Notes under the pieces: generated by a model | Databases searched by the model: none | The model's input: only the letters and a program-made list of their open reading frames with translations | What the model was told of the DNA's origin: nothing | Translations under genes and position numbers: made by a program | NCBI RefSeq assembly: GCF_021390575.1 | Contig: NZ_JAJEJQ010000002.1 | Span: 62,001-126,000 of the forward strand | Length of the DNA: 64,000 nt | Direction of reading: 5' to 3' | Source: Paraburkholderia adhaesiva | Lineage (GTDB): Bacteria > Pseudomonadota > Gammaproteobacteria > Burkholderiales > Burkholderiaceae | Shown here: positions 1 through 9,037 of the stretch, in pieces | Layout: each line of letters opens with the position of its first letter | Position numbering within the stretch: position 1 is the stretch's first letter

Positions 1-144
1 AACGGTGGCGCTGACTTGCTTGTTATTCACATACAGCACGCCTGCATCGACGAGGCCGTAGAGCGTGACGCTGCTTTGCGCGTGAGCTGCACCAGCGAAT
101 GCGCTCAGTGCCAGAACGGCCGCGGTGGTCTTGGTGAATTTCAT
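1..144 (-). CDS. Outer-membrane porin, OmpC-like, N-terminal part
   Basis: The reverse strand opens with ATG at 142-144 and reads about 48 residues to the window edge. It begins MKFTKTTAAV, has a hydrophobic signal peptide ending AHA, and a mature start QSSVTLYGLVDAG. That is the signature of Burkholderia general diffusion porins, which are trimeric 16-stranded barrels in the outer membrane. A purine-rich GGAAAAAA lies just upstream of the ATG. The same mature start is seen in the two complete porins at 43856 and 62143. The C-terminus lies outside the window, so length and integrity are unknown. Confidence 0.9.
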   Translation of the reverse strand, partial: MKFTKTTAAVLALSAFAGAAHAQSSVTLYGLVDAGVLYVNNKQVSATV

Positions 145-556
145 CTGTATATTTTTTCCAAATAACATCGGGCTATTGTGGACAGGCCACAATCAGCGTG
201 AAAACCCCGATGATTCGATTAGTAATTGAATAGCCTGAACTCTCTGGCACAAGATGGTTTCATTGGATTCTCCAAACCTTTTTTGGCTTGCTAATGAACC
301 TGTACCAGCGGCACGATGCTAGCAGCTACATGTCAGCTTCTGTATGACTGACTTACTTTGTGTTGCACCGATGCGACACGCTTGCTGGAACAACAATTCC
401 GTTCAACGCGCAAACGTTTGGTTTGCGACGATGCGCGGCTAAGGCTGCGCAAAAAGTGACAATCCGCCGCGAGTTCGCGTCGTCTTCCAGATGGTCCTTA
501 TCCGGTCACAGGTCACCGGAAAGGTCACCAGCTATTTCACTAATTCGCTCATTTCA
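145..556. other. Intergenic region upstream of the porin
   Basis: No convincing gene is seen. The stretch next to the porin start is AT-richer than the surroundings, as expected for its promoter on the reverse strand. A forward open frame at 360-635 has no ribosome binding site, is Arg/Ser rich and runs antisense to the ugpQ remnant, so it is not accepted. Confidence 0.5.
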
Positions 557-728
557 TCAATTCGATTTTGAAATATCGAATCGACACTTCGCGCTGCCAG
601 ATTGCGCGCATCGCTCCAGATCGTTGACCGTATAAACGAGAATTCCCAGGCCCGCCGTTTTTAGCGTTGCGAGGCGCGACTCGTTCAGCGTGCTGAGGCC
701 ATTGCGTGCATCACTTCGTGTGGTTTAT
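557..728 (-). pseudogene. ugpQ: Remnant of ugpQ (glycerophosphodiester phosphodiesterase), C-terminal stub
   Basis: Directly downstream of ugpC the reverse strand can be read in frame as GLSTLNESRLATLKTAG followed by LGILVYTVND. This matches the C-terminal beta-strand region of UgpQ enzymes, which carries the ...LKDAGLRILVYTVN pattern. The frame is open from about 728 and stops at 557-559, but the last 15-20 codons (near 557-606) no longer resemble the family. There is no N-terminal catalytic part: a stop lies just upstream and only 10 bases separate this from ugpC. UgpQ normally closes ugpBAECQ operons, so this is read as a deletion remnant. Family match is by eye. Confidence 0.65.
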
Positions 729-737
729 TCAGGGCGC

Positions 738-1862
738 TCATGAAGCACGCAAGCCGGTCGCCGAATCGAAAAAGTGCAAATGCTGAGATGGCAACGCCAC
801 TTCCATTCGTTCGCCCGCACGCGGCCGATGTGTGGCCGCAAGACGAACGACGATTTCCTGATCTCCGAATCGGCCATGCACGAGATTGTCTGCGCCCAGT
901 AGTTCGCACGACTCGACCGTCAACGCTACCGATTTCGCACCTGGCACAGTGGCAATGTGCTCCGCGCGAATACCGAGCGTATATTCCCGTCCGGCGTCGA
1001 GTCGGCTGACGATGGAGTTCTCGTTCTGTGAACTTCGCTCCCCGACAGTGTGATCGAACCCTGAGTCGAGGGGCAGGCGTGGCCCGTTGCCACTAACCTC
1101 GAAGAAGCGGCTGTCCTCCGAGACGCGGCCCCGCAGCAGGTTCATTGCCGGAGAACCAATGAAGCTCGCCACGAACAAACTCGCAGGCTTTTCATACACT
1201 TCGCTGGGTACACCGATCTGTTCGATGTAACCACCGTTCATAACCACAACCCGATGCCCAAGGGTCATCGCTTCGATCTGATCGTGCGTGACATACAAGC
1301 TCGTAGTCTGCAGTCGCTGGTGCAGCCTCTGGATTTCGAATCGCATCTGGACGCGCAGTTTCGCGTCGAGATTCGAGAGGGGTTCGTCGAAGAGGAACAC
1401 CGCCGGCTCGCGGACGATCGCGCGCCCCATCGCCACCCGCTGACGTTGCCCACCGGAGAGATCGCGCGGTAGACGTTCGAGCAGCGAGCCGAGTTCGAGG
1501 ATCTTCGCGGCAGCGGTTACGCGTTCGTTGACCGTGCGCTGATCCACGCCACGAATCTTCAACCCGTACGCCATGTTCTGCGCCACGTTCATATGCGGAT
1601 AAAGCGCGTAGTTCTGGAAGACCATTGCGATGTCGCGGTCTTTCGGTTCCAGCTTGTTGACCACCCGGTCGCCGATCGAAATGGCGCCTTCGGTCACGCT
1701 TTCCAGACCAGCGACCATTCGCAGCAGCGTCGACTTCCCGCAGCCCGATGGACCGACGAGCACCACGAATTCGCCGTCGGCAACGTTGAGGTCGACCGAG
1801 TGCAGCACCGTGGCTTTGCCGTCATAAGACTTGCGTACGCGGTCAAGAGTCAGGGTTGCCAT
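738..1862 (-). CDS. ugpC: sn-Glycerol-3-phosphate ABC importer, ATP-binding subunit
   Basis: This 374-residue ABC ATPase powers the Ugp importer at the cytoplasmic face of the inner membrane. Walker [10 protein letters not shown] is at residues 37-45, the Q-loop is in [12 protein letters not shown], the signature [14 protein letters not shown] is near 134, and Walker B VFLFDEP is near 155. An H-loop ([11 protein letters not shown]) and a C-terminal TOBE/OB regulatory domain typical of the MalK/UgpC group follow. A GGGAG ribosome site precedes the ATG. It is the last intact gene of ugpBAEC, 109 bases after ugpE. The symbol rests on operon context, since UgpC and MalK ATPases look alike. Confidence 0.9.
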   Translation of the reverse strand: MATLTLDRVRKSYDGKATVLHSVDLNVADGEFVVLVGPSGCGKSTLLRMVAGLESVTEGAISIGDRVVNKLEPKDRDIAMVFQNYALYPHMNVAQNMAYGLKIRGVDQRTVNERVTAAAKILELGSLLERLPRDLSGGQRQRVAMGRAIVREPAVFLFDEPLSNLDAKLRVQMRFEIQRLHQRLQTTSLYVTHDQIEAMTLGHRVVVMNGGYIEQIGVPSEVYEKPASLFVASFIGSPAMNLLRGRVSEDSRFFEVSGNGPRLPLDSGFDHTVGERSSQNENSIVSRLDAGREYTLGIRAEHIATVPGAKSVALTVESCELLGADNLVHGRFGDQEIVVRLAATHRPRAGERMEVALPSQHLHFFDSATGLRAS

Positions 1863-1971
1863 CAGATGAACTCCCGTGTCGATCCGACATGAGTCGTTTG
1901 AAATCCAGATCCGCTAGTGCGACGAGCCTGTCGCGATGCCGATTCACCCATCATGAAAATCTCTTTAGCCA

Positions 1972-2817
1972 TCATTTTTCGGAATCGACCAGCCCCCTCA
2001 CGAACCACCGTTGCATGGAGAGCACGACGACGAGCGGAGGCAGCATCGCGAGCAACGTCGCCGCCATCACCAGATGCCATTGGGTGGCGGCATCGCCACT
2101 CGCAATCATGCTTCTGATGCCGACGACCGATGTCGTCAGCGTCTGTGAGCTCGTAATCAGAATTGGCCACAAATACTGATTCCACCCGTAAATAAACGTG
2201 ATGACGAAGAGCGCCGCAATGTTCGTCCGGGACAACGGCAACACCACGTCCCAGAAGAAACGCAATGCGCTTGCACCGTCGATGCGCGCTGCTTCCAGAA
2301 GCTCGTCGGGCAGCGTCAAAAAGAACTGGCGAAACAGAAAGGTTGCGGTGGCCGATGCCGTCAACGGCAACGTCAGCCCGGCATAGGTGTTGGTCAGATG
2401 CAGCGCTGACACGACCTCGACGGTCGGAAATATCCGCACCTCGACCGGCAGCATCAATGTGGCGAAGATCAGCCAGAACGAAACTTTGCGCAGCGGGAAG
2501 CGGAAGAAAACAATCGCATAGGCCGAAATGACGGATACGGCGATTTTGCCGATCGCAATGGCCAGCGCCATGATCAGGCTGTTAGCCAGCATTCTCCCGA
2601 ACGGCGAAGCGGCGTTTCCGGTGCCATGCGTCCACACCGTATGCATGTTTTCGAAGAGGTGCGTACTGGGAACGAGTGACAGCGGCACCGTGAATACTTC
2701 CGACTCGTTCATCGTCGCAGCACAAAAGGCGACGTAAACGGGAAACACGATGATCAGCACACCCACAACCAGCATCGCGTGGCAGAACAGGTCAAAACCT
2801 CGGCGATTCTCGATCAT
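1972..2817 (-). CDS. ugpE: sn-Glycerol-3-phosphate ABC importer, permease UgpE
   Basis: The 281-residue inner-membrane permease has about six hydrophobic helices and the MalG-type EAA loop ([25 protein letters not shown]) that docks on the ATPase. Its ATG overlaps the ugpA stop codon as ATGA at 2814-2817, which suggests translational coupling. Length and the C-terminal [16 protein letters not shown] ending fit UgpE. It pairs with UgpA as the transmembrane channel for glycerol-3-phosphate or glycerophosphodiesters. Confidence 0.92.
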   Translation of the reverse strand: MIENRRGFDLFCHAMLVVGVLIIVFPVYVAFCAATMNESEVFTVPLSLVPSTHLFENMHTVWTHGTGNAASPFGRMLANSLIMALAIAIGKIAVSVISAYAIVFFRFPLRKVSFWLIFATLMLPVEVRIFPTVEVVSALHLTNTYAGLTLPLTASATATFLFRQFFLTLPDELLEAARIDGASALRFFWDVVLPLSRTNIAALFVITFIYGWNQYLWPILITSSQTLTTSVVGIRSMIASGDAATQWHLVMAATLLAMLPPLVVVLSMQRWFVRGLVDSEK

Positions 2818-3698
2818 GAGTATTTCACCTTGCGCTCGACGAACCGGAACTGGATCACGGTCAAACCGACGACGAGCAGCATCATGACAACCGACTGGGC
2901 ACCCGAGCTACCGATGTCGAGTCCCTGAAAACCTTCCGTGAAAATCTTGTAGACGAGTGTCTTGGTCGCCTGAGCCGGGCCACCGCCGGTGGCCGCATCG
3001 ATAACGGGAAACGTGTCGAAGAATGCGTAGACGAGATTGACGACCACAAGAAAGAATGTCGTCGGTGATAGTAGTGGTAGCGCTATTCCAAAGAAGCGCC
3101 GTACCGGACCCGCGCCATCGATGGCGGCCGCTTCGATCAACGATCGCGGAATGGCCTGCAGACCGGTGTAAAAGAAAAGGAAGTTGTAGCTGATCTGTTT
3201 CCAGACCGAGGCCACGACAACAAGCGTCATGGCCTGAGTGCCATTCAGCGCGTGATTCCACGTAATGCCGACCTTCGACAACGAAAACGTCACGATTCCG
3301 ATGCTCGGGTTAAACAAAAACGCCCAGAGGACCGCGGCAATTGCAGGCGCCACGGCATACGGCCAGATCAGCAACGTCCGATAGATGAGTTTGCCGCGGC
3401 TGATGCGATCGGCCATCGCCGCCAGGAACAGCGAGACGACGAGACCGATTGTCGTGACGAGCGAACTGAATACGACTGTCGTGCGAACCGAATCGAGGTA
3501 AAGCGGATCGGCAAACAGGTGCCGGAAATTCGCGAAACCGACGAACTCGGTTGAAATGCCGAACGCATCCTGAGACGACATCGACTGCCAGAGTGCGACC
3601 CCCGCAGGCCAGAGAAAAAAGACGCCCGTGATCAGGAGTTGTGGCGCAATCAACAGGAAAGGCAGCAATCCCGCGCCAAAATGCGTTCGACGTTCCAT
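2814..3698 (-). CDS. ugpA: sn-Glycerol-3-phosphate ABC importer, permease UgpA
   Basis: The protein has 294 residues, with an N-terminal transmembrane helix followed by a large periplasmic loop and five more helices, and an EAA loop near [22 protein letters not shown]. This is the MalF-type partner of UgpE. An AGGTGA ribosome site sits directly before the ATG at 3696-3698. The gene starts 15 bases after the ugpB stop and overlaps ugpE by four bases, so ugpB, ugpA and ugpE are one transcript. PhoB control of ugp is common in proteobacteria, but I could not find a convincing Pho box. Confidence 0.92.
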   Translation of the reverse strand: MERRTHFGAGLLPFLLIAPQLLITGVFFLWPAGVALWQSMSSQDAFGISTEFVGFANFRHLFADPLYLDSVRTTVVFSSLVTTIGLVVSLFLAAMADRISRGKLIYRTLLIWPYAVAPAIAAVLWAFLFNPSIGIVTFSLSKVGITWNHALNGTQAMTLVVVASVWKQISYNFLFFYTGLQAIPRSLIEAAAIDGAGPVRRFFGIALPLLSPTTFFLVVVNLVYAFFDTFPVIDAATGGGPAQATKTLVYKIFTEGFQGLDIGSSGAQSVVMMLLVVGLTVIQFRFVERKVKYS

Positions 3699-3713
3699 TC
3701 ACCTGCCCGCAGC

Positions 3714-5060
3714 TTAGTTAGCGGTCTTTTCGAAGCGGCGCAGCAGTTCGTTGCCGCGCGTGTTCGCGTCATCGAGTGCCTGTTGCGGCGTCTTCTTGCC
3801 TTCCCAGACCTGTTCCAGATCTTCGTCGACGACCGTACGGATCTGCGGCATATTGCCAAGACGCAGGCCACGCGTGAACGGAAGGGGCGGCTTGTTCAGC
3901 ATCTGGATCATCGCGGTATCGGCGCCCGGATGCGACGTGTAGAAGCCCTGTTGACGGGTCAGATCGTACGCAGCCTTCGTGACCGGCAGATAGCCCGTAT
4001 CCTGGTGCCATTTCGCGGCGACCGGGGCAGAGCTCAGGTACGAGAGAAACTCGGCAACGCCCTTATACGTATCGGGATTCTTGCCGCCGAGCACCCAGAG
4101 GCTTGCGCCACCGATGATTGCATTCTGCGGTGCGCCCTTGATCGACGCATCGTACGGCATCATGCCGGTGCCGTACTGGAACTTCGCGTACTTCTGGACG
4201 TTAGCGAGCGTGCCCGACGAGCCCATCATGATGCCGCAATCGCCGCTATAGAACTTGGGCGTTGCTTCGTCTTTCCGGCCGACGTACGTGAACGTACCTT
4301 GTTCGAGCATCTTCTGCAGGAAAGCGATGTGCGCGACCTGCAGCGGCTTGTTGATTTCGAGCTGCGCGTCGAGGCCGTCGAAGCCGTTCTTTTGCGTCGC
4401 GATCGGGGCAGCGTGCCACGCGCTGTAGTTTTCGACCTGGATCCATCCTTGCCAGCCGGTCGTCAAGCCGCACGTCATGCCCGACTTCTTGAGCTTCGCG
4501 GCATCGTCGGCCACTTCGCTCCACGTTTTCGGCGGCGCATCCGGATTCAGACCGGCCTTCTTGAACGCATCCTTGTTGTAGTAGAGAACCGGCGTCGAGC
4601 TGTTGAACGGCATCGACACCAGATGGCCCGTCTTCGCGTCGCTGTAATAGCTTGCGATCGTCGGCACGAACGCCTTCTCGTCGAATTTGATGCCGGCCTT
4701 CGTCATGACGTCGTACACGGGAACGACAGCCTGCTTCGCGTTCATCATCGTAGCCGTACCGACTTCATAGACCTGCAGGATCGCCGGCGCGTCGCCACTG
4801 CGATAAGCGGCAATGCCAGCGGCCAGCGTCTGGTCGTACGTACCCTTGAAGACGGGAACGATCTTGTACTGGCTTTGCGTTGCGTTGAACTGCTGGGCGA
4901 TGTCGTTCACGCGATCGCCGAGCGCGCCTTCCATCGCATGCCAGAACTGGATTTCCGTTGCGGCGTGGGCCGTGTGGGCCAGTCCGGCGAGCATCAGCAT
5001 CATCGAGGCAGCGCGCAAGCGGGCGCCGAGTGCTCCATTCAACTTATCGATCTGTTTCAT
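3714..5060 (-). CDS. ugpB: sn-Glycerol-3-phosphate periplasmic binding protein
   Basis: The 448-residue extracellular solute-binding protein has a cleavable signal peptide ending AHTAHA and a mature start [16 protein letters not shown]. The motif FWHAMEG..GDRVN and the downstream [14 protein letters not shown] and [19 protein letters not shown] segments are characteristic of UgpB, where the Trp-rich loop lines the glycerol-phosphate pocket. An AGAGG ribosome site lies about 8 bases upstream of the ATG. It is the first gene of the operon and delivers ligand to UgpAE in the periplasm. Confidence 0.95.
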   Translation of the reverse strand: MKQIDKLNGALGARLRAASMMLMLAGLAHTAHAATEIQFWHAMEGALGDRVNDIAQQFNATQSQYKIVPVFKGTYDQTLAAGIAAYRSGDAPAILQVYEVGTATMMNAKQAVVPVYDVMTKAGIKFDEKAFVPTIASYYSDAKTGHLVSMPFNSSTPVLYYNKDAFKKAGLNPDAPPKTWSEVADDAAKLKKSGMTCGLTTGWQGWIQVENYSAWHAAPIATQKNGFDGLDAQLEINKPLQVAHIAFLQKMLEQGTFTYVGRKDEATPKFYSGDCGIMMGSSGTLANVQKYAKFQYGTGMMPYDASIKGAPQNAIIGGASLWVLGGKNPDTYKGVAEFLSYLSSAPVAAKWHQDTGYLPVTKAAYDLTRQQGFYTSHPGADTAMIQMLNKPPLPFTRGLRLGNMPQIRTVVDEDLEQVWEGKKTPQQALDDANTRGNELLRRFEKTAN

Positions 5061-5898
5061 GAATACCTCTTGTTGTTGCTTTCAGTTAAAAATCCCGTAG
5101 CGGCGAAAATCGACGATTCAACCGTCGTGTTTCGACAGCGATTTCTTCTGCGACGTGGGTTGCGGCTCGACCATGAAATGCGGTAGAGATCCGCGCGGTC
5201 GATTTCATGACGCGCTACGCGCGGAACATTGCGACGGCGCTTTCCGGGCGTTCTGACGGGTACGATTCACGAAATGAGGGCGTTGCGACGGACCGTGCGG
5301 CCATTTTTCTGCCGGGCGAGTTGTCTGCGAGTCTCCAGTTGTCAGTCGCTTTTGATTCTTGAGTCGCATGGCAATTCGCCGCACTTCATTGCGCCGTATG
5401 GACAGAACGAAATAGTGAAGGACAGTTGCCCTCATCTGCGGAGGGATAAACGCACGCCTTCCATGCACTCTGATCTTCGCGCCACCACGCGTATGCGATG
5501 TCGTGCGAGCGACGCTCACACAGAATTCAATCCCGTGGGTGAATGCCGATCCGATTCGAAATTCTGATTGTTGTGTGCACAATGATCATCGGAAGGCGCG
5601 ATGTTACTAAACGTATATTTCACGCCCGTGACGATGAAAAGTCAAAGCATGTGTTGGCCGGAACGTACAGTGGTGTTGCACACCAGGGAAAATCCGGAGT
5701 TCGTTCGGGTTGGAATTATTTTCCGCCAGGCGCTGTCCAGCGCCATTCCGGGTTTTATATTTCGCGTCGACCCAAAGCCGTACGGGCGTCACAGCCTGTT
5801 ACCAATCTCGCATAGCCGTTTCACCTGCGTCCAGACCGCCACCCTAAACTCCGAGCCGTGTTCACGATGAACGCACTTGATCTGCGAGGAGCAGCACT
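5061..5898. other. Non-coding stretch upstream of ugpB
   Basis: No recognisable gene lies in this 838-base gap. Open frames on both strands (for example reverse 5205-5582 and forward 5543-5815) have poor composition, no ribosome site and no family features. The region should hold the ugpB promoter (reverse) and the promoter of the small exported protein (forward). A short inverted repeat ATTGT...ACAAT around 5568-5583 is noted without assignment. Confidence 0.5.
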
Positions 5899-6207
5899 AT
5901 GAACAAGAAGCTTGTTGTGGCGGCACTCGGAGGTGCCATCCTTGTGGCATCGACTGCGGCGTCGGCCCATGTTGACGTGGGAATCGGCATCGGACTGCCG
6001 GGTGTCGTCTATGCCCCGGCGGAACCGGTTTATGTCGCGCCGCCGCCGCCCGTCGTCTATGCGCCGGCGCCTGTCGTGGTCGGATATGGCGACGGCGATT
6101 GGCGCGCGCGGGAGTGGCGTGAACATGAATGGCGTCGCCGCGAATGGCGAGATCACGAATGGCGAGATCACGGGTGGCACGGCCGTGACCGCGAAGACCG
6201 CGATTGA
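5899..6207 (+). CDS. Small exported protein with Trp/Arg/His pentapeptide repeats
   Basis: The 102-residue protein has a typical signal peptide (MNKKLVVAALGGAILVASTA, cleavage after ASA). A Pro/Val/Tyr-rich segment with VYVAPPPPVVYAPAP follows, then a C-terminal run of six five-residue units of the form (D/E/G)-W-(R/H)-x-x. GAGGAG precedes the ATG by about 8 bases. Burkholderiaceae often carry small periplasmic proteins with YAPAP-type linkers and charged tails, but no function is known to me. The tail is strongly basic with alternating acids and could bind metals, nucleic acid or cell-wall polymer, which is speculation. It stands alone between ugpB and the polyamine locus. Confidence 0.8.
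   Translation: MNKKLVVAALGGAILVASTAASAHVDVGIGIGLPGVVYAPAEPVYVAPPPPVVYAPAPVVVGYGDGDWRAREWREHEWRRREWRDHEWRDHGWHGRDREDRD
6097..6186 (+). repeat. Six tandem 15-nt units coding WRxxE repeats
   Basis: Exactly 90 bases make six 15-base units, each coding acid/Gly-Trp-Arg/His-x-x. The fourth and fifth units are identical (gaatggcgagatcac). The identity of two neighbouring units suggests recent slippage or unequal exchange. Confidence 0.85.
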
Positions 6208-6379
6208 ATTGATGTTCAACTTCAGGGCGGCGCCCCGGATTTGCCTGATCTTGTCGTCGGCTAATCAGGTTACGGGGCAGTCGCACCATTCTCGCGGCGA
6301 GCAATTCGTGCGTCAGGCCCATGCGGTACCGCTTGTACGGACCCTAACGCCGCTTCCCTGACGCTCCACGAGCGCAAAC

Positions 6380-7684
6380 TCACAGCATGTCCATCACCCG
6401 GTGATAAAGCATGCCGATTTCGACCGCGGGCCGCCGCCATGCGGGGCCACCGGGGAAGCGTGCATGCCGCAACTGCGCGAACAGATCGAACGAAGCGCTT
6501 TCCCCCGCGATCGCCTGAGCGACGACGCGTCCGGCGATGCCAGTCAGCGCAACGCCGTGGCCTGAAAAACCCTGCACGTAGAAGTAGTTCGGATCGATCA
6601 CGCCGAAGTCCGGTGCGCGATTGCGCGTGACGTCAACGAAGCCACCCCACGCATAGTCCACCTGCGTACCCGTGAGTTGCGGGAACACGTCAGCCATGCG
6701 CTTCTTCATCGTCTCGGTCAACTGCGCGGGCGACGCGCCCGTCGAGTCGGCCCGGCCGCCGAACAGCATGCGGTGGTCAGCGGAAAGACGGAAATAGTCG
6801 AGAAGGAAATTGTTATCGCAGACAGCGGCGCGCCCGGCAATCAGTGCGTCGGCGCGTTCTTTTCCGAGCGGTTCGGTCGCGATGATGTACGACGCGATCG
6901 GCGCAATGCGTGCGGCGACATCCGGCGGAAGCACGCCGCCAGGCACGGCGTTGCAGCACGATACGACAAAGCGGCAGCGCACTTCGCCACGCGCGGTCTT
7001 CACGACACGACGCACGCCGCGCACGACTTTCAGCGCGCGCGTATGTGCGAAGAGTTGTGCGCCTTCGCGGCGAGCTGCATCGGCGAGACCGAGGCAGTAT
7101 TTGAGCGGGTGCAAATGGCCGGAGACCGGATCGAACACGCCTGCCAGATAACGCTGCGATGCGACGCGCGCATGCGTCGCATCGGCATCGAGCCATTCGA
7201 GCCGGTCATAACCCCAGCGCGAGCGCGCGGCGTCCATCCATGCGCGCAAGTCGGGTATGCGCCTGGTCCTGGTTGCGACTGTGACGTAACCGGCCGTGAA
7301 ATCGCAGTCGATGCCGTAGCGTTCGATGCGCTCGCGCACGAGTCCGACGCCCTCAATCGAAAGCGCCCACGCGGCGCGCACACCTTGCGCGCCGAGTTGT
7401 TTTTCGAGCACTTCGTCCTTGGCAAAGCCGACGAGCGTTTGTCCGCCGTTGCGTCCGGACGCGCCCCAGCCGGGCCGGTGTGCATCGAGTACGACGACCG
7501 ATAATCCGCGCGCGCGGCATTCCAGCGCGACGGATAAACCGGCGAAGCCAGCACCGATCACGCACACGTCGGCGTCGAGCGCGCCTTCGAGCACGGGATC
7601 GTCGTCAGCGGCTCGGGTGACCGTTGCTTCGTAGTAGGAGTTACGGGCGAGAGAACTCGCCTGGGCGTCGAGAGTTGCAGTCAT
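6380..7684 (-). CDS. puuB: Gamma-glutamylputrescine oxidase-like FAD oxidoreductase (second copy)
   Basis: The 434-residue DAO-family flavoenzyme has a Rossmann FAD site VCVIGAGFAGLSVALE near residue 40, the PuuB-type GWGASGRNGGQ loop, and the C-terminal FAD-binding YVQGFSGHGVALTGIAG motif. PuuB oxidises gamma-glutamylputrescine to the aminobutyraldehyde with release of ammonia and H2O2. I chose ATG 7682-7684, which overlaps the stop of the upstream paralogue as TAATG, over an in-frame start at 7711 inside that gene. It is collinear over its full length with the upstream copy and is the last gene of the putrescine operon. Exact substrate specificity is inferred. Confidence 0.85.
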   Translation of the reverse strand: MTATLDAQASSLARNSYYEATVTRAADDDPVLEGALDADVCVIGAGFAGLSVALECRARGLSVVVLDAHRPGWGASGRNGGQTLVGFAKDEVLEKQLGAQGVRAAWALSIEGVGLVRERIERYGIDCDFTAGYVTVATRTRRIPDLRAWMDAARSRWGYDRLEWLDADATHARVASQRYLAGVFDPVSGHLHPLKYCLGLADAARREGAQLFAHTRALKVVRGVRRVVKTARGEVRCRFVVSCCNAVPGGVLPPDVAARIAPIASYIIATEPLGKERADALIAGRAAVCDNNFLLDYFRLSADHRMLFGGRADSTGASPAQLTETMKKRMADVFPQLTGTQVDYAWGGFVDVTRNRAPDFGVIDPNYFYVQGFSGHGVALTGIAGRVVAQAIAGESASFDLFAQLRHARFPGGPAWRRPAVEIGMLYHRVMDML

Positions 7685-8976
7685 TAAAGTAGGTCCTTCA
7701 TTCGATACCACGCCATTGCGAGCACGAGGGCAGGGGTTCGCAACAGGGCTCCGCCGGGGAAATCGCGGTGACGGATCTTACCGAACAGGTCGAAGCGCGC
7801 GGCCTGGCCGTCGATGGCCTCGGCGATCAGCTTGCCCGCGAGCCCCGTCGTGTTGACGCCGTGTCCTGAGAACCCCTGTGCGAAATAGACGGTCGGCTTG
7901 AGCCGGCCGAAATGCGGCGCGCGATTCATCGTGATGTCGACGAAACCGCCCCACGCGTAATCGACTTTCACATCGGCAAGTTGCGGAAAGGTCTTCAGCA
8001 TGTCGCCCCGCATTGCCTCACCGAGGTCGCGCGGCTCGAACGTCGAATAGCTCACCTTGCCGCCCCACAGAAGACGCGTGTCGGGCGCGGGCCGGAAATA
8101 GTCGAGCACGAAGCGGCTGTCGCACACGGCCGCTTGGGCCGGCATCAACGCGGCCATGCGTTCCTTTCCGAGCGGCTCGGTGGCGATCACGTAGGTGCCC
8201 ACCGGCATGATCTTGCGCGAGAGTTGTGGCGCGAGCTTGCCAAGATAAGTGTTGCAGGCCAGTACGACGAATTTCGCTCGTACCTTGCCGCGCGCGGTTT
8301 CTACAACGTGGCCGCCTTGCTCGTCGTAAAGGCGCGTCACGGCGCTGTCCTCGAACAGGCGCACGCCCGCAGCGACTGCGGCGCGCGCGAGGCCCAGCGT
8401 GTAGTTGAGCGGGTGCAGGTGGCCGCTGTCCGGATCGTAGAGACCGCCTTCATACCGCGACGATTGCACGTACTGGCCGACGTCGTTCGCGTCGACATAC
8501 TGGAACCGGTCGTAGCCGAAACGTGAAGCTGCTTCGTCGCACCAGCGCTTGAGGGAATCGACATCGCGCGGCTTGTTCGCAGCGGTGAAGTAGCCGTGCG
8601 TGAGCGCGCAGTCGATATTGTGTTTCGCCACGCGTGACTTCACGATGTCGAGCGTTTCGAGGCCCATGGCCCAGATCTGCTTCACTTCGTCCTCGCTCAT
8701 GAACGAGGCGAAGGCGTCGATGTCACAGGCGAAGCCGCCAATCAGTTGTCCGCCGTTGCGTCCGCTCGCAGCCCATCCGACCTTCGACGCCTCGACGAGC
8801 GCAACGCTATAGCCGCGTTCGGCGAGGTTCAGTGCCGCCGAAACACCGGTCAGGCCCGCGCCGATCACGCAGACATCGGCGGTGATCGTGCCTTCCAGCA
8901 CGGGATGACGAGTCGAATCGTTGGCGGTGGCCGCGTACCACGACGGGGCGTGAGACTGATTGGCGAATTTGAGCAT
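7684..8976 (-). CDS. puuB: Gamma-glutamylputrescine oxidase-like FAD oxidoreductase (first copy)
   Basis: The 430-residue FAD-dependent amine oxidoreductase belongs to the DAO/PuuB family. It has an FAD-binding VCVIGAGLTGVSAALNL near residue 37, a GWAASGRNGGQ loop and a C-terminal FAQGFSGHGVNTTGLAG motif. I chose the start MLKFANQSH at 8974-8976 because the upstream 18 codons do not look like the family. The preceding gene is the DUF3138 protein, 61 bases away. Its stop overlaps the next puuB-like start (TAATG). In the Puu pathway this step follows PuuA and precedes PuuC. Confidence 0.87.
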   Translation of the reverse strand: MLKFANQSHAPSWYAATANDSTRHPVLEGTITADVCVIGAGLTGVSAALNLAERGYSVALVEASKVGWAASGRNGGQLIGGFACDIDAFASFMSEDEVKQIWAMGLETLDIVKSRVAKHNIDCALTHGYFTAANKPRDVDSLKRWCDEAASRFGYDRFQYVDANDVGQYVQSSRYEGGLYDPDSGHLHPLNYTLGLARAAVAAGVRLFEDSAVTRLYDEQGGHVVETARGKVRAKFVVLACNTYLGKLAPQLSRKIMPVGTYVIATEPLGKERMAALMPAQAAVCDSRFVLDYFRPAPDTRLLWGGKVSYSTFEPRDLGEAMRGDMLKTFPQLADVKVDYAWGGFVDITMNRAPHFGRLKPTVYFAQGFSGHGVNTTGLAGKLIAEAIDGQAARFDLFGKIRHRDFPGGALLRTPALVLAMAWYRMKDLL

Positions 8977-9037
8977 AAGTGAGCGTCCAAACAAAAAGCG
9001 GACGGCGCCGCAAAGGCCGCCGTCCGCCACAGGCTCG

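Noticed and set aside
360..635. 91-codon forward frame near the window start
   Set aside because: Antisense to the ugpQ remnant, no ribosome site, Ser/Arg rich.
2814..2817. Apparent overlap or frameshift between ugpA and ugpE
   Set aside because: It is a normal ATGA stop-start overlap, like those at 11700, 27483 and 58926.
3639..5186. Long forward open frame of 515 codons
   Set aside because: It lies antisense to ugpB, is Arg/His rich and has no family features; a high-GC shadow frame.
5061..5400. Pho box upstream of ugpB
   Set aside because: Only single CTGTC-like half sites are visible, not the paired 11-base repeats.
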